Source: 4484-232 sp964486555 (GTDB taxonomy: Bacteria; Thermotogota; Thermotogae; Thermotogales; Thermotogaceae). Taken from it: a DNA stretch of 51,610 nt. How positions within the stretch are numbered: the stretch's first letter is position 1; the number at the start of each line of letters is the position of its first letter. The stretch covers positions 1 through 51,610 of the forward strand of contig CAZANP010000007.1 in NCBI GenBank assembly GCA_964486555.1, in the 5' to 3' direction. Positions 7,939 to 17,427 of this stretch are shown in pieces. Position numbers and translations under genes: made by a program. The notes below the pieces were generated by a model that was not told the origin of the DNA, ran no database searches, and saw only the letters and a list, made by a program, of their open reading frames with translations.

Positions 7939-9789
7939 TGAATACCTTGCGAAGGATAATGACACCTACAAAAGGGTTAGGTTTCTAAAGAAGGACCTGT
8001 TCAATTGTTTTATGGAGATATTTCCAAAATTGAAAAGACTGAATCTAGAAAAAGTACTTTTACCGGATTCTTATTTCGTTGAGAAAGATAAGTTCGTCCT
8101 GATCTATCCTTATGGAGGAGAGGAACCTCTATCCCTGAAAGATATGAATACGCTTCTTTTCAAAACATGGGTATACGATCTGTTAAGGGATCTTATCCAT
8201 GTCAAGCTACCTGTACCCGTTCTGGGAAAGAGCGATTTTCTGAAAGGCAACACCTTTCTCTATATACCTTCTTTCCATTGCCCTCGAAAAGTGCCTGAAG
8301 ATCTTGAAGAGGTATTCATAGCTCCCGAATTTCTGGAAGATGGAAAGATGTATCCAAGTTCGACGGTTTACGTTTTTGGAAAATTCCTGGAGAGTTTGGG
8401 GGAGAAAATACCGGACTTTGTAAAAGAGAATCCCCAGGATAGAACCCTTCACTTCGTTCCGATAAAGCATACTGGATACCTGAGAAGGATTTTCACAACC
8501 CCTTACATCGATAGACCTGAGAGAAAAAGGATATTGGAGATCATATCCTCGTATGAGAAGAGAAGAAAAGTTCATGTGATGGAGCTGATAGGACCGCAAA
8601 GGGTAGGAAAAACGTTTTTGCTCAGCGTTCTCAAAGAAGATCTGGAAAGAGAGGGTTACACAACCTTGGAAATCAGTTCCTTCGAGGATTTCCTTGATTT
8701 CTTGAGAAAAGAAAGTGGATCAACTGAAAAAAGCGATATTATAACCATGTTGGAGGAAATGAGCTTTCTAGATAAGATCGCTATTTTAATCGATGATTAT
8801 CAAAATGTGGATTTGAGGTTAAAAGCTCTCATAACGCAACTCAAGGAAGATTTCAAACCCAGAGTACCTGTGATCGTGATCTTAGCGTCCATTAAGGAAA
8901 CGAGGATAGCAGATGAAACCGTTGAGATAAAACCATTTTCAAAAGAAACGATGGGAGAGCTTTTAAGGACAACCCTGAAAGGTGAGATTGAAAAGGAACT
9001 CGTGGCATTTGTTCAAAAATTGAGTAAAGGGTTACCAGGATACGCTATTGAATTAATCAAGTACCTGATAAACAGGGATTACATCGAGGAAAAGGATGGA
9101 ACATGGCGTCTTACCAAAGGAACTATAGAGGGATTGAACTTTCAGAATTTCCTGAAGGAGCATCTCGAGGATATCGATGAAACCACAAGAATTGTAGCAG
9201 GTGAGATGGCGATACTGGGACAGGAATTCACGGACAAAGAACTGCATCATCTATCCTCCATAACGGGTAGGTCCTATGAAGATTACAAAAGAATTGTTGA
9301 AACACTGGAGAGTAAGGACCTGATCCTCCATACCAGTATCGGTCACAGGTTCATACTTAAAGAGGTATGGGAACACTTCTATAACACGATTCCTGACGAA
9401 AAAAGAAGAGCTATTCACGAGAAATTCTTGGAAGTTGCCAGTCCTGTGAAATTGATATACCATAGCGCCATGCTTGGAAAGGAAATTACAGGAATTGTCA
9501 GAGTAATAAACTACATCAGAAGGGATTTCTGGAAGTATGAGAAGAGCAAGGAATTTCTGGAACTATTGAAGATCGTGGAAGAGTTACTTGGGAATAGAGA
9601 ATCTTACTCAGTTGTATCCTTGAAGATAAAACTGTTCACCAGGCTTGGTAGGATACCCTCCATAAAGGATCTCAAATTACCACGTAAGGAATATTACTGG
9701 TATTGGAATTTTCTCCAGGAGAGTTTCTCCAGAAATCCTGCTGCGATTCTGAAAGAGTTTCAGAAAAGATCCGAAGGGCTTACTTCATT
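7889..9789 (+). CDS. N-terminal part of a pseudokinase-AAA ATPase-TPR-GGDEF signalling protein (cut by assembly gap)
   Basis: Large cytosolic signalling protein whose 3' half lies beyond the gap. Residues 1-190 resemble a protein kinase fold, with a possible beta3 lysine region (YKRVRFLKKD), a hinge-like LIYPYGGEEPL and an APE-type segment (FIAPEFLEDGKMYPSSTVYVFGK). The catalytic HRD and DFG motifs are missing, so a pseudokinase is likely. A P-loop ATPase follows: Walker A GPQRVGKT (about 235-242) and Walker B IAILIDDY. The order kinase-like/STAND-type ATPase/helical repeats resembles large multidomain bacterial regulators. The start is uncertain: GTG 7889, 7898 and 7907 are all possible and no ribosome site is clear. 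The piece ends in frame at the N run. Confidence 0.75.
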
Positions 9790-9889
9790 NNNNNNNNNNN
9801 NNNNNNNNNNNNNNNNNNNNNNNNNNNNNNNNNNNNNNNNNNNNNNNNNNNNNNNNNNNNNNNNNNNNNNNNNNNNNNNNNNNNNNNNN
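9790..9889. other. Assembly gap of 100 N
   Basis: Exactly 100 undetermined bases, a usual placeholder for a gap of unknown length. The open frame on the left and the open frame on the right do not match if 100 is taken literally, so the true length is not 100 or the sides carry errors. It falls within the helical-repeat part of the signalling protein. Confidence 0.95.
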
Positions 9890-11567
9890 GAATTACGGAT
9901 CCACCATGTTGAATCTGAATCTGGCCAAGAGGTATTACATAAAAGCTCTTGAGATCGCTAAGAGCTTGGAAGATCCAAACAGCATGTTGGCACCACAGGC
10001 GAATCTAGCATGGATAGCATTGTATTCCAGTGATGTCGGTGATTTCTTCAAAAAGTTATCGGAATTGAGGAAACTCTGTCATTTCTTGGAGAACGAGGAC
10101 ATACTGGCATATACCTATTTCCTCGAAGGAAATTATCACTGTTACAACAGAGAACCCGAAGAAGCTTTAGAAGATTTCGATGTTGAGTACAAGATAGAGG
10201 AAAGAGCCGGTATTGCTTATAGATCTCTAAGGGCTAAAGTGATGTGTCTTGCATACAGTGGTGATCTTGAAAAAGCACGAGAAATCCTGAAGGAAAGCAA
10301 TGATCCCGCTTTCGATTATCCAGTTTTCAGGAATTTCAGAGATATGATACTGGCCTCGGACGATGAAGAGTTTTTAAAGGTGTGGAAGGTACGGTTGGAA
10401 GAGAAGATCGTTTACTTTAATGAAGAAATTGCCGTTATATTTGCGGAAAAACTTGCTCTTTTAGATCCTGAAGGATTTGAGAACTTTCTCTATGACCTTG
10501 AAAAGAGGAACGCAGAAAGTGGTGTTAGGCTTTCTCTGGCACAGGTTTATGAAGCCTTTGGTAGATTTTACTCAAAACTTGGGAAGAGTTTCAAGGCGGA
10601 GAGATATTTCAGGAAGGCAATCGCTATATATGATGAGATAGGTTACGAAGGGGCTTCGAAATATTTGAAGAATTTCATAGAATACGAACCTGGAATAACC
10701 ACTATCTCTAAAGTGGATGTTTTGAGCACTCTCAGAGCATCAAGACCTGAATTTGAAATCACACGGATCCTAGAGATAATGGCTTACAAACTCGCCGATT
10801 TCGTCCCCTACGAGGGTGTCATAATGAAGATACTGACCAGAGAATCAGAGGAGGTATGCAGTCTCAGACTTGGAAAGGCGAACAAACTGGAGGAAGATAC
10901 CATATCCTTCAATCCGCTGCAGATATGCTTTGAAGACAGAATAGATGACGAACACTTCCTCAGGATGTGTGTCAACCTTGGAAACATAAAGGTGGATAAA
11001 TCGACAGTATGGCAGATGGTAGAACTCGTGGAATTTGTGGAAAACCTCCTGCTCCTCAATCTCAGGAATTCCCTTTATAGGCAGAAAAGTATGTATGACA
11101 GCTTGACGGGTCTGTACTCGAGATGGTACTTCATGGAGAGACTCTATGAAGAATTCAGCAGAGTCAGAAGGTATGGTGGCGTGATATCCGTTGCCATGTG
11201 TGACATCGACAATTTCAAAAAAGTGAACGATCGGTATGGACATCTGACTGGCGATAGTGTTTTGAAGAGCGTTGGAAAAATTCTCAGAGAGAACACCCGG
11301 TTCTCGGATGTGGTGGGAAGGTATGGAGGAGAGGAGTTCTCGATAATATTTCCCAACACATCGCCTGATAAGGCCGTCTTAGCTCTGGAGAAATTGAGAA
11401 AAATTGTGGAAAGATACGATTTTGATGGTGTGAAAATAACCATGAGTTTTGGCTGTTCTTCATTTCCTAAAGAGGGAATTAAATCGCCAGAAGATCTTCT
11501 AGCAAAAGCTGATGAAGCTCTCTATGTGGCAAAGAGCAAGGGAAAGAACAGGGTTGTTTCTCTCTGA
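9890..11567 (+). CDS. C-terminal part of the signalling protein: TPR repeats, GAF-like region and GGDEF diguanylate cyclase
   Basis: Continuation after the gap, open from the N run through NYGSTMLNLNLAKRYYIKALEI. Residues up to about 250 are TPR-like helical repeats (YYIKALEIAKSLED, YFRKAIAIYDEIG). A GAF-like segment of about 120 residues follows. The last 160 residues are a GGDEF domain: DSLTGLYSR, CDIDNFKKVNDRYGH, the active site GGEEF and MSFGCSSFP. An RFSD sequence five residues before GGEEF matches the RxxD inhibitory site, so product inhibition by c-di-GMP is expected. The domain looks catalytically competent: 2 GTP give c-di-GMP. The internal ATG at 9906 is unlikely to be a true start. 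The A2M gene follows after 18 bases. Confidence 0.88.
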
Positions 11568-11585
11568 ATTTGGGGGTGTCTTTTA

Positions 11586-14500
11586 ATGTTAAAAAAACTT
11601 ACGATCGTGTTTTTTTTAATAACTCTATGGCCCATCCTCAGTTTCTCAGCCTTCATAACCGGTCCCACAGTGATAAAACTTCCCCATGACAGTTTGGGTG
11701 TTTACAAAAATGACGAAGAAAGATATCTACTTTTCATATACAAGGTGAAAAATTCCTATCTGGAAATTCTCAGAAAGTCTCTGAAAAATGAGACGGTGTA
11801 TTACAGAGATCTGGATACCGAACTTGCAGCAAGTTACGTCGTTGGAGAGGACGAGCAGGGAAGAGTGGATATACCTTTTGTGGCGCCAGGATTGTATTTG
11901 TGTGTTTTGAAGGATAGATATGGAGGGACAGAAGATGCGGTGTTGGTTACCATAACAGACCTGGATTTTATGGTATTCGTTGATGGACGGAAGATACATC
12001 TATTCGCTTTTAACACAAAAGATGGTATGCCGGTGAGAAGGGCAAAGGTTTATCTCATCGATTCAGAAGGAAATGTCCTTGAAAAGGCTGTAACCGATGA
12101 TAATGGAATGGTTGTGATGAATGAAATTTCAGATAATATTCTACTCGAAAAGGATGGAACATACGCTTACACAAGGTTATGGAGAAGAGTTTCTGAGAAG
12201 CCTTCGAAACTTTTCTTTATAACCGACAGGCCGATTTACAGACCTGGCCATACAGTTCATTTCAGGGGAACCATTATCGAAAAGGAAAGTGGTATTTTTA
12301 CACCTTTGGAGGGAAGAAAAGTCTCGGTTACCATAAGAGATCCAAATTTCAACGAACTGTTCCTTGAAAATTTTGAAACGAACGATTTTGGAGGTTTCTG
12401 GGGGGATTACAAGCTGAGCGATACGGCACCGGTCGGTATATACAGGATCGAAATAGATGTGAAGGGGGTCGGAAAGTATAAGCACAGTTTCCTTGTGGAA
12501 GAGTACAGAAAGCCAGAATACAAAATAACTATAGAAACAGATAAAAATGAATACATTTCTGGAGATGTTATAAGATACCTGATAAACGTGTCGTATTTCA
12601 ATGGACAACCCGTTGTGAATGCGGAAGTAGCCTATTACGTTTACAGCAATCCCGAAGGATTCTGGTACGATGAGGAGTCAAAAATGGTCTATTACGGTGT
12701 GGGTTACACCGATTCAAATGGAAACATAGAAGTCCCTGTCAGAATAAAAGAAGGTTTCGATGGTTGGTACAGTATAAACGTTATAGCAGTCGATACCAGT
12801 CAAAGGCAAGTTGAGGAAACCAAAAGAGTTAGAGTACACGCAGATAACGTTTCCATAAACTTCGATAAATCCTTCTACGATATACCTCCTGGAGTTCCAT
12901 CTACGATACATATAACGATAACTGATTTAAAGGGAAAGCCTTTGAATGGAACAGCCACTGTTTTTTTGAACGACACAATATACGGGAAGTACCAGGTGAT
13001 AGATGGAGATCTTTTCATAGATTTGACGTTGGAAGAGGTTGATATGTACAGATTAAAAGTAGCCTTTGGAAAAGCTAAAAAAACTGCCTTCATTTATGTA
13101 TGGAGTGGCGCGTTGGGAGAAAAATGGCATGTCAGAAATCTCATGATTTTCAGGGATAAGGATAAAGTCAAATACTCCGTCGGTGATGAAATGACAATAA
13201 CTGTGATATCTCCCAAGAAAATGCCAGCCCTTTTGACCATCTTAGGAGTGGAAACGTATTACTTGAAATTTGTGCATTTGAAGGAAGGAACGAACATTTT
13301 TAAATTCACAATACCAGAAAGAATCGTTGAGAACAACCTGTTTTTCAGGTTTTATACGTATGAAAGAGGTACGTACTGGAGAAAAAAAGAGTTCAAAATA
13401 CCCGTTGTTCCAAACAAAAAACTGGCAGAATTTTCAGTAAACCTCGATAGAGGTAAATATGAACCCGGTCAAAAGGTGAAGATCGTTTTCAACACGGATA
13501 CGGATCTGGATGTAACGATAACCATGGTTGATGAAGCGATTTATTCCATGGTTGGGCAAAAGTCGCCTGATTTTGAAAGGTTTCTTTACCCCGATTTAAA
13601 AGAGCCGCGCGTGGAAATTTATAGTGGTTATAGGTATTTACCCTACGCTAACATTCCTGGAGGAAATAAAGAGAGAGAAAGATTATTGGTGCTGATGAAA
13701 AAGAAAAAAGACCACATGTTTTTATCTGAAAAGGATGAAGGAGTAGCTGCTAAGATAAACGTGAGGGAGTATTTCCCCGATACCGCTCTCTGGATTCCGA
13801 GTTTACCACTAAGAGCAGGAACTCCTGTTGAACTCGTATTTTCACTTCCTGACACTATAACTACATGGAAAATGGGAATCTACGGAATCGGTAGGGAAAA
13901 GATGGCTCAAAAATTCCTGGATGTTCTGGTAACCAAAGACTTTTACGTCCGTCCAATCCTTCCCACGTTCTTCAGAGAAGGAGATAAGATGGAGATAGGT
14001 GCCGTTGTGAACAACGCAACCGATCAAGCAACCAAAGCGAGGGTTTGGATAGATCTTTCTGATGGTTTAAACCTTTTAAGTGAGAGGTCAACGGAAGTTG
14101 TGATTCCTCCTCATGGTTCCGTAAGCATCAGCTGGTGGGTGGGTGTTTCAGGCTTCGATGAGCCTTCCACCGTGACTATCTACGCTGCTGCCTCTCTAAA
14201 GGATGCGGTTGCTTTGAAAGTTCCCATAAAGGCTTTTGCTTTCAAACGTGAATTTTACAGGTTGTTGATACTCAATGGAAGTGAGATTCTAAGACTTCCC
14301 GATGGAAAGAAACGGGAAGGTTATGTGAGAAGCCTTGAAAGCTTAAAGCCGATAATCCAGGATTCCATAAAGAAGCTCATAAAATATCCATACGGATGTA
14401 CGGAGCAAACTATGAGTAGCTTTTTCCCGGCTGTTGTAGCAAAACTCTCAGGAATTATCGTGGAAAATCTGGATGATATTGTGAACAAGGGCCTTGCAAG

Positions 14501-16019
14501 GCTCTATTATTATCAGCACTATGACGGAGGATGGGGTTGGTGGAAAACGGATGAAAGTGATGATTTCATGTCGGCCTATGTCATGGAAGGTCTGTTTTAT
14601 GCTAGGAAAGCAGGATACATGGTATCTGAAACTGTCATAGAACGAGGGATCGATTATTTGAAAAGCAATCCATCTGCGTATGGTGAGTACGTTTTGAGTC
14701 TTTATGGAGAAACCTCCAATTACGAACCCGTGGATCCACTGGATTATATCTTTCTATCCCTGAAATCCATGAGTTATACCAAGAAAGCGCTGAAATATGT
14801 TGAAGAAAGAAGTAACGTCGCGTTTGTGAATTTAGATACAGATTTCTTCTTAACAAAGGTTCAAATGACTGCGATACTTCTTAGAGCCCTCAACAAATGG
14901 GGTATTGAGAAGGGGTTGCAGAAGAGGCTGGTGAATTACCTACTTTTGAAAAAAGATGGTGTGTTCTGGTACTCAACAAAGGATACTTCTTATGCCGTTC
15001 TAAGCCTCCTAGAAGTTTCAGAGAATTTGGGGAAATCCGATATAAGGCTTCTGAAGAACGGAGATTATACATCCTTGAAACCAGGTGAGAAAGTATCCAT
15101 CGATGATAAAAAAGTGATCGTTTTGGATGGTAGCGGTATCGTTGAAGTGAGGATGTCCTACTTTGAGGTACCTGAAAGGAAAGTAACGGAGGGTTTCGAT
15201 ATAGAGCGGAGTTTCTATAAAAGATACGAAGTGTTGACTGAAACAGGGAGCGAAACATCCATCGTAGATGCTTTCTTACCTTTGGATGCAGATTACGTTC
15301 CTTTGAAAATAAGAGAAGTTGATTTTACGTCTTCACTTGTAAAGCTGGAAATGAGTGTGTTTGAAAGAACATTGGATGTCGACGGCAGGAAGGTCACGCT
15401 TCCAGAGGGTGTAAGAAAAATCTACATCCTTGAAGACGACACATACGTGGCAGAAGGTGAGGACGCTTACTACCTATTATCGGGCAACACATGGAAGAAG
15501 ATACCCCTGATACCAAAAGGAAGGTTTCTAGGGTGGGAAAATGGAAAGCTGTTGATGTATGGAGAGGTGGCTTTTATAGGTAATACCCAGAATATCCTCT
15601 CTGCTGGTTTTTATGAAATCCTATTCAGGGAAGAAAAGATAACTCCAAAAGTTGGAGATATAATGAAAACGGTTGTCCGTTTAAAAGATGGAATAGGAGA
15701 CTTCCTTGTTTTGGAAGATTTCTTCCCATCCTGTGCTCAGATTCTTGATAGATATAGAGAAAAGATCATGTATAAGGAGGAGTCTTACAAGTTCTCTTAT
15801 TACTGGTATTACGCATGGAAATACTGGTATACAGCCATGGAAGTGCACGACGACAGGGTGGCGTTTTTCATGTATCACTACACCAATGGAAAGGTTGAAT
15901 ACTATTGGAGAGTGACGGCGAGTGGAACGTTCAAAGTGTTACCCTCAAGGATCTATCCCATGTATACAAAAGGGTTCTATGGTAGTACTTCTTCTGATAC
16001 TCTTGTTATCGGTAAATGA
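11586..16019 (+). CDS. Bacterial alpha-2-macroglobulin with thioester
   Basis: Secreted broad-spectrum protease trap of 1477 residues. The N-terminus is a signal peptide (MLKKLTIVFFLITLWPILSFSA) without a lipobox cysteine, unlike the lipoprotein form of E. coli YfhM. Macroglobulin-like beta domains include FITDRPIYRPGHTVHFRG and the EEYRKPEYKI strand. The bait region should lie around residues 680-760. The thioester motif YGCTEQ is intact, with Cys at about 938, followed by the alpha/alpha toroid (GGWGWWKTDESDDFMSAYV). No pbpC gene is adjacent. Instead a HExxH peptidase gene starts inside its 3' end and a DUF1175 gene follows, as in the E. coli yfaS-yfaT neighbourhood. ATG 11586 follows a GGGGGTG site. 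Confidence 0.93.
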   Translation: MLKKLTIVFFLITLWPILSFSAFITGPTVIKLPHDSLGVYKNDEERYLLFIYKVKNSYLEILRKSLKNETVYYRDLDTELAASYVVGEDEQGRVDIPFVAPGLYLCVLKDRYGGTEDAVLVTITDLDFMVFVDGRKIHLFAFNTKDGMPVRRAKVYLIDSEGNVLEKAVTDDNGMVVMNEISDNILLEKDGTYAYTRLWRRVSEKPSKLFFITDRPIYRPGHTVHFRGTIIEKESGIFTPLEGRKVSVTIRDPNFNELFLENFETNDFGGFWGDYKLSDTAPVGIYRIEIDVKGVGKYKHSFLVEEYRKPEYKITIETDKNEYISGDVIRYLINVSYFNGQPVVNAEVAYYVYSNPEGFWYDEESKMVYYGVGYTDSNGNIEVPVRIKEGFDGWYSINVIAVDTSQRQVEETKRVRVHADNVSINFDKSFYDIPPGVPSTIHITITDLKGKPLNGTATVFLNDTIYGKYQVIDGDLFIDLTLEEVDMYRLKVAFGKAKKTAFIYVWSGALGEKWHVRNLMIFRDKDKVKYSVGDEMTITVISPKKMPALLTILGVETYYLKFVHLKEGTNIFKFTIPERIVENNLFFRFYTYERGTYWRKKEFKIPVVPNKKLAEFSVNLDRGKYEPGQKVKIVFNTDTDLDVTITMVDEAIYSMVGQKSPDFERFLYPDLKEPRVEIYSGYRYLPYANIPGGNKERERLLVLMKKKKDHMFLSEKDEGVAAKINVREYFPDTALWIPSLPLRAGTPVELVFSLPDTITTWKMGIYGIGREKMAQKFLDVLVTKDFYVRPILPTFFREGDKMEIGAVVNNATDQATKARVWIDLSDGLNLLSERSTEVVIPPHGSVSISWWVGVSGFDEPSTVTIYAAASLKDAVALKVPIKAFAFKREFYRLLILNGSEILRLPDGKKREGYVRSLESLKPIIQDSIKKLIKYPYGCTEQTMSSFFPAVVAKLSGIIVENLDDIVNKGLARLYYYQHYDGGWGWWKTDESDDFMSAYVMEGLFYARKAGYMVSETVIERGIDYLKSNPSAYGEYVLSLYGETSNYEPVDPLDYIFLSLKSMSYTKKALKYVEERSNVAFVNLDTDFFLTKVQMTAILLRALNKWGIEKGLQKRLVNYLLLKKDGVFWYSTKDTSYAVLSLLEVSENLGKSDIRLLKNGDYTSLKPGEKVSIDDKKVIVLDGSGIVEVRMSYFEVPERKVTEGFDIERSFYKRYEVLTETGSETSIVDAFLPLDADYVPLKIREVDFTSSLVKLEMSVFERTLDVDGRKVTLPEGVRKIYILEDDTYVAEGEDAYYLLSGNTWKKIPLIPKGRFLGWENGKLLMYGEVAFIGNTQNILSAGFYEILFREEKITPKVGDIMKTVVRLKDGIGDFLVLEDFFPSCAQILDRYREKIMYKEESYKFSYYWYYAWKYWYTAMEVHDDRVAFFMYHYTNGKVEYYWRVTASGTFKVLPSRIYPMYTKGFYGSTSSDTLVIGK

Positions 16020-16503
16020 ATTCGGAGCTTTTTACACCCTGAAAGATCTACCAGAGGACTTACGACACAGCTTTTACAAAATATGTGCAAAATGGAATTT
16101 GAGAATACCTGAAAAAGATGTCGTAATATACGAAGCGCGATCTTTGGAAGAATTTCACGATATCACGGGTCAAACTTATAGAATGGGTGGTTTGTATTCT
16201 GATGGTGTAATAATCGTACAGCCTTTCTTGGTATTGAAAAGAAAAGGTTTGTTCGAAAGAATCATTATCCATGAGCTTCTTCATTGGGTTCTTCAGGAGA
16301 ATTACGAGTTACCGAAATGGTTTGAAGAAGGTTTCATAATGACTGTTTTAGAAATTAGACCTCAAGATCTGGATGGTCTTCATAGATTCTACTTGGAGAA
16401 ATTTCTGAAAGAGGTGAAATATGAAGATATACGTCTATATCTTGATTCTCATAGGATTTCTAGCGACGGAGGAAGTAATAAATCATCTGATGTTCCACGT
16501 TGA
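15979..16503 (+). CDS. Small secreted HExxH metallopeptidase (peptidase MA-like)
   Basis: Predicted zinc peptidase of about 174 residues. An N-terminal hydrophobic signal or anchor (MVVLLLILLLSV) precedes a single small domain. The zinc motif is HELLH at about residues 98-102, and a second glutamate lies in LPKWFEEGF (about 116-117), as in gluzincins. All three metal ligands and the catalytic Glu are present. The longer frame starting at 15922 lies inside the A2M gene and lacks a signal, so I start at ATG 15979. It overlaps A2M by 41 bases and the DUF1175 gene by 83 bases, so it is translationally locked between the two. Partner role with A2M is inference. Confidence 0.78.
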   Translation: MVVLLLILLLSVNEFGAFYTLKDLPEDLRHSFYKICAKWNLRIPEKDVVIYEARSLEEFHDITGQTYRMGGLYSDGVIIVQPFLVLKRKGLFERIIIHELLHWVLQENYELPKWFEEGFIMTVLEIRPQDLDGLHRFYLEKFLKEVKYEDIRLYLDSHRISSDGGSNKSSDVPR

Positions 16504-17392
16504 ATTGAATGGAAGAACATTCGTTGTGAAAGATGTATCGGATCTCTCGATAAATGGGTACTTTGTAGGAGTATCACAGGTTTCATCGCATCCAGAGAAA
16601 GATTTATTTTGGGAAAGGGATAGGTTGATCATCAAGAGTGTGAAACCAGGTGATGAAAAGATCCAGTTGATTTTCAAAGGTAGAGGTATCTTCAGAAGAG
16701 TAGAGAAAGTGGTACTGAGGATTTTACCATCAAGGGAAGATGAAGATGGAGATGGATTTCCCGATTCAATGGAGTTGAGAGGAAAAGATGCCTGGAACTT
16801 CAGAAACTGGTTTATACACATAGCTAACTCCCTCTATTACTCAGAAACATCCAGATGGCGGGAGGAAGAGAGAGATTGCGCCGGTTTCGTGAGATTTTGC
16901 TTTATAGAAGCTCTGCGTGTCCACAACAACCTGTGGGTCAAGAAGATGAATTACACTGGCCCCATCTTCGAAGACGTTCAAAAGTACAATTATCCCAATA
17001 TACCAATAGCAGGAGATAAACCGTTTAGAATAGTCTCACCTCCTTTTCAAGGATCTCAGGATTTTTCTTATTTTGCCTCTTCCAGGTATCTCAAGGAATA
17101 CAACTTGACCTTTGTAACGAAAAACGTTGAGGAAGCGTTACCGGGGGACATAATGATCTATTTTCATCCTCAGGATGTATCATTTCCATTTCACATGATG
17201 ATATACATGGGAAATTTGGGACTCACCGACGATGAAGGATGGGTTGTGTACCACACGGGTCCTGTTGAGGGTGGAGGGGAACTCAGAAAGGTTAAATGGA
17301 GAGATCTTTTGAACGCCGATCCAGCCTGGCAACCTGATATCCTCAACCCTCATTTTTTAGGATTTTTTAGATTCAACATACTGGACAATTGA
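16421..17392 (+). CDS. DUF1175 family protein (YfaT-like), secreted
   Basis: Protein of 323 residues with an N-terminal signal (MKIYVYILILIGFLA). It begins with an Ig-like or beta-sandwich region, followed by DEDGDGFPDSMEL, a calcium-binding DxDGDG-type loop at about residues 107-119. The DUF1175 core contains RDCAGFVRFCFIEAL with a candidate nucleophile Cys, and later FPFHMMIYMG and VVYHTG histidines. That Cys-His layout resembles NlpC/P60-like papain folds, so a hydrolase or amidase role is possible. DUF1175 genes typically neighbour A2M genes (E. coli yfaT/yfaS), which matches this site. A GAGGTGAA ribosome site supports the ATG at 16421. Biochemical function is unknown. Confidence 0.85.
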   Translation: MKIYVYILILIGFLATEEVINHLMFHVELNGRTFVVKDVSDLSINGYFVGVSQVSSHPEKDLFWERDRLIIKSVKPGDEKIQLIFKGRGIFRRVEKVVLRILPSREDEDGDGFPDSMELRGKDAWNFRNWFIHIANSLYYSETSRWREEERDCAGFVRFCFIEALRVHNNLWVKKMNYTGPIFEDVQKYNYPNIPIAGDKPFRIVSPPFQGSQDFSYFASSRYLKEYNLTFVTKNVEEALPGDIMIYFHPQDVSFPFHMMIYMGNLGLTDDEGWVVYHTGPVEGGGELRKVKWRDLLNADPAWQPDILNPHFLGFFRFNILDN

Positions 17393-17427
17393 AACCGATG
17401 GGTTATCCTATTATTGGAGGAGATAGT

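Noticed and set aside
9906..9952. Independent start of the TPR-GGDEF gene at ATG 9906
   Set aside because: The frame is open upstream to the gap, and the residues before ATG fit the repeat pattern. No ribosome site is seen.
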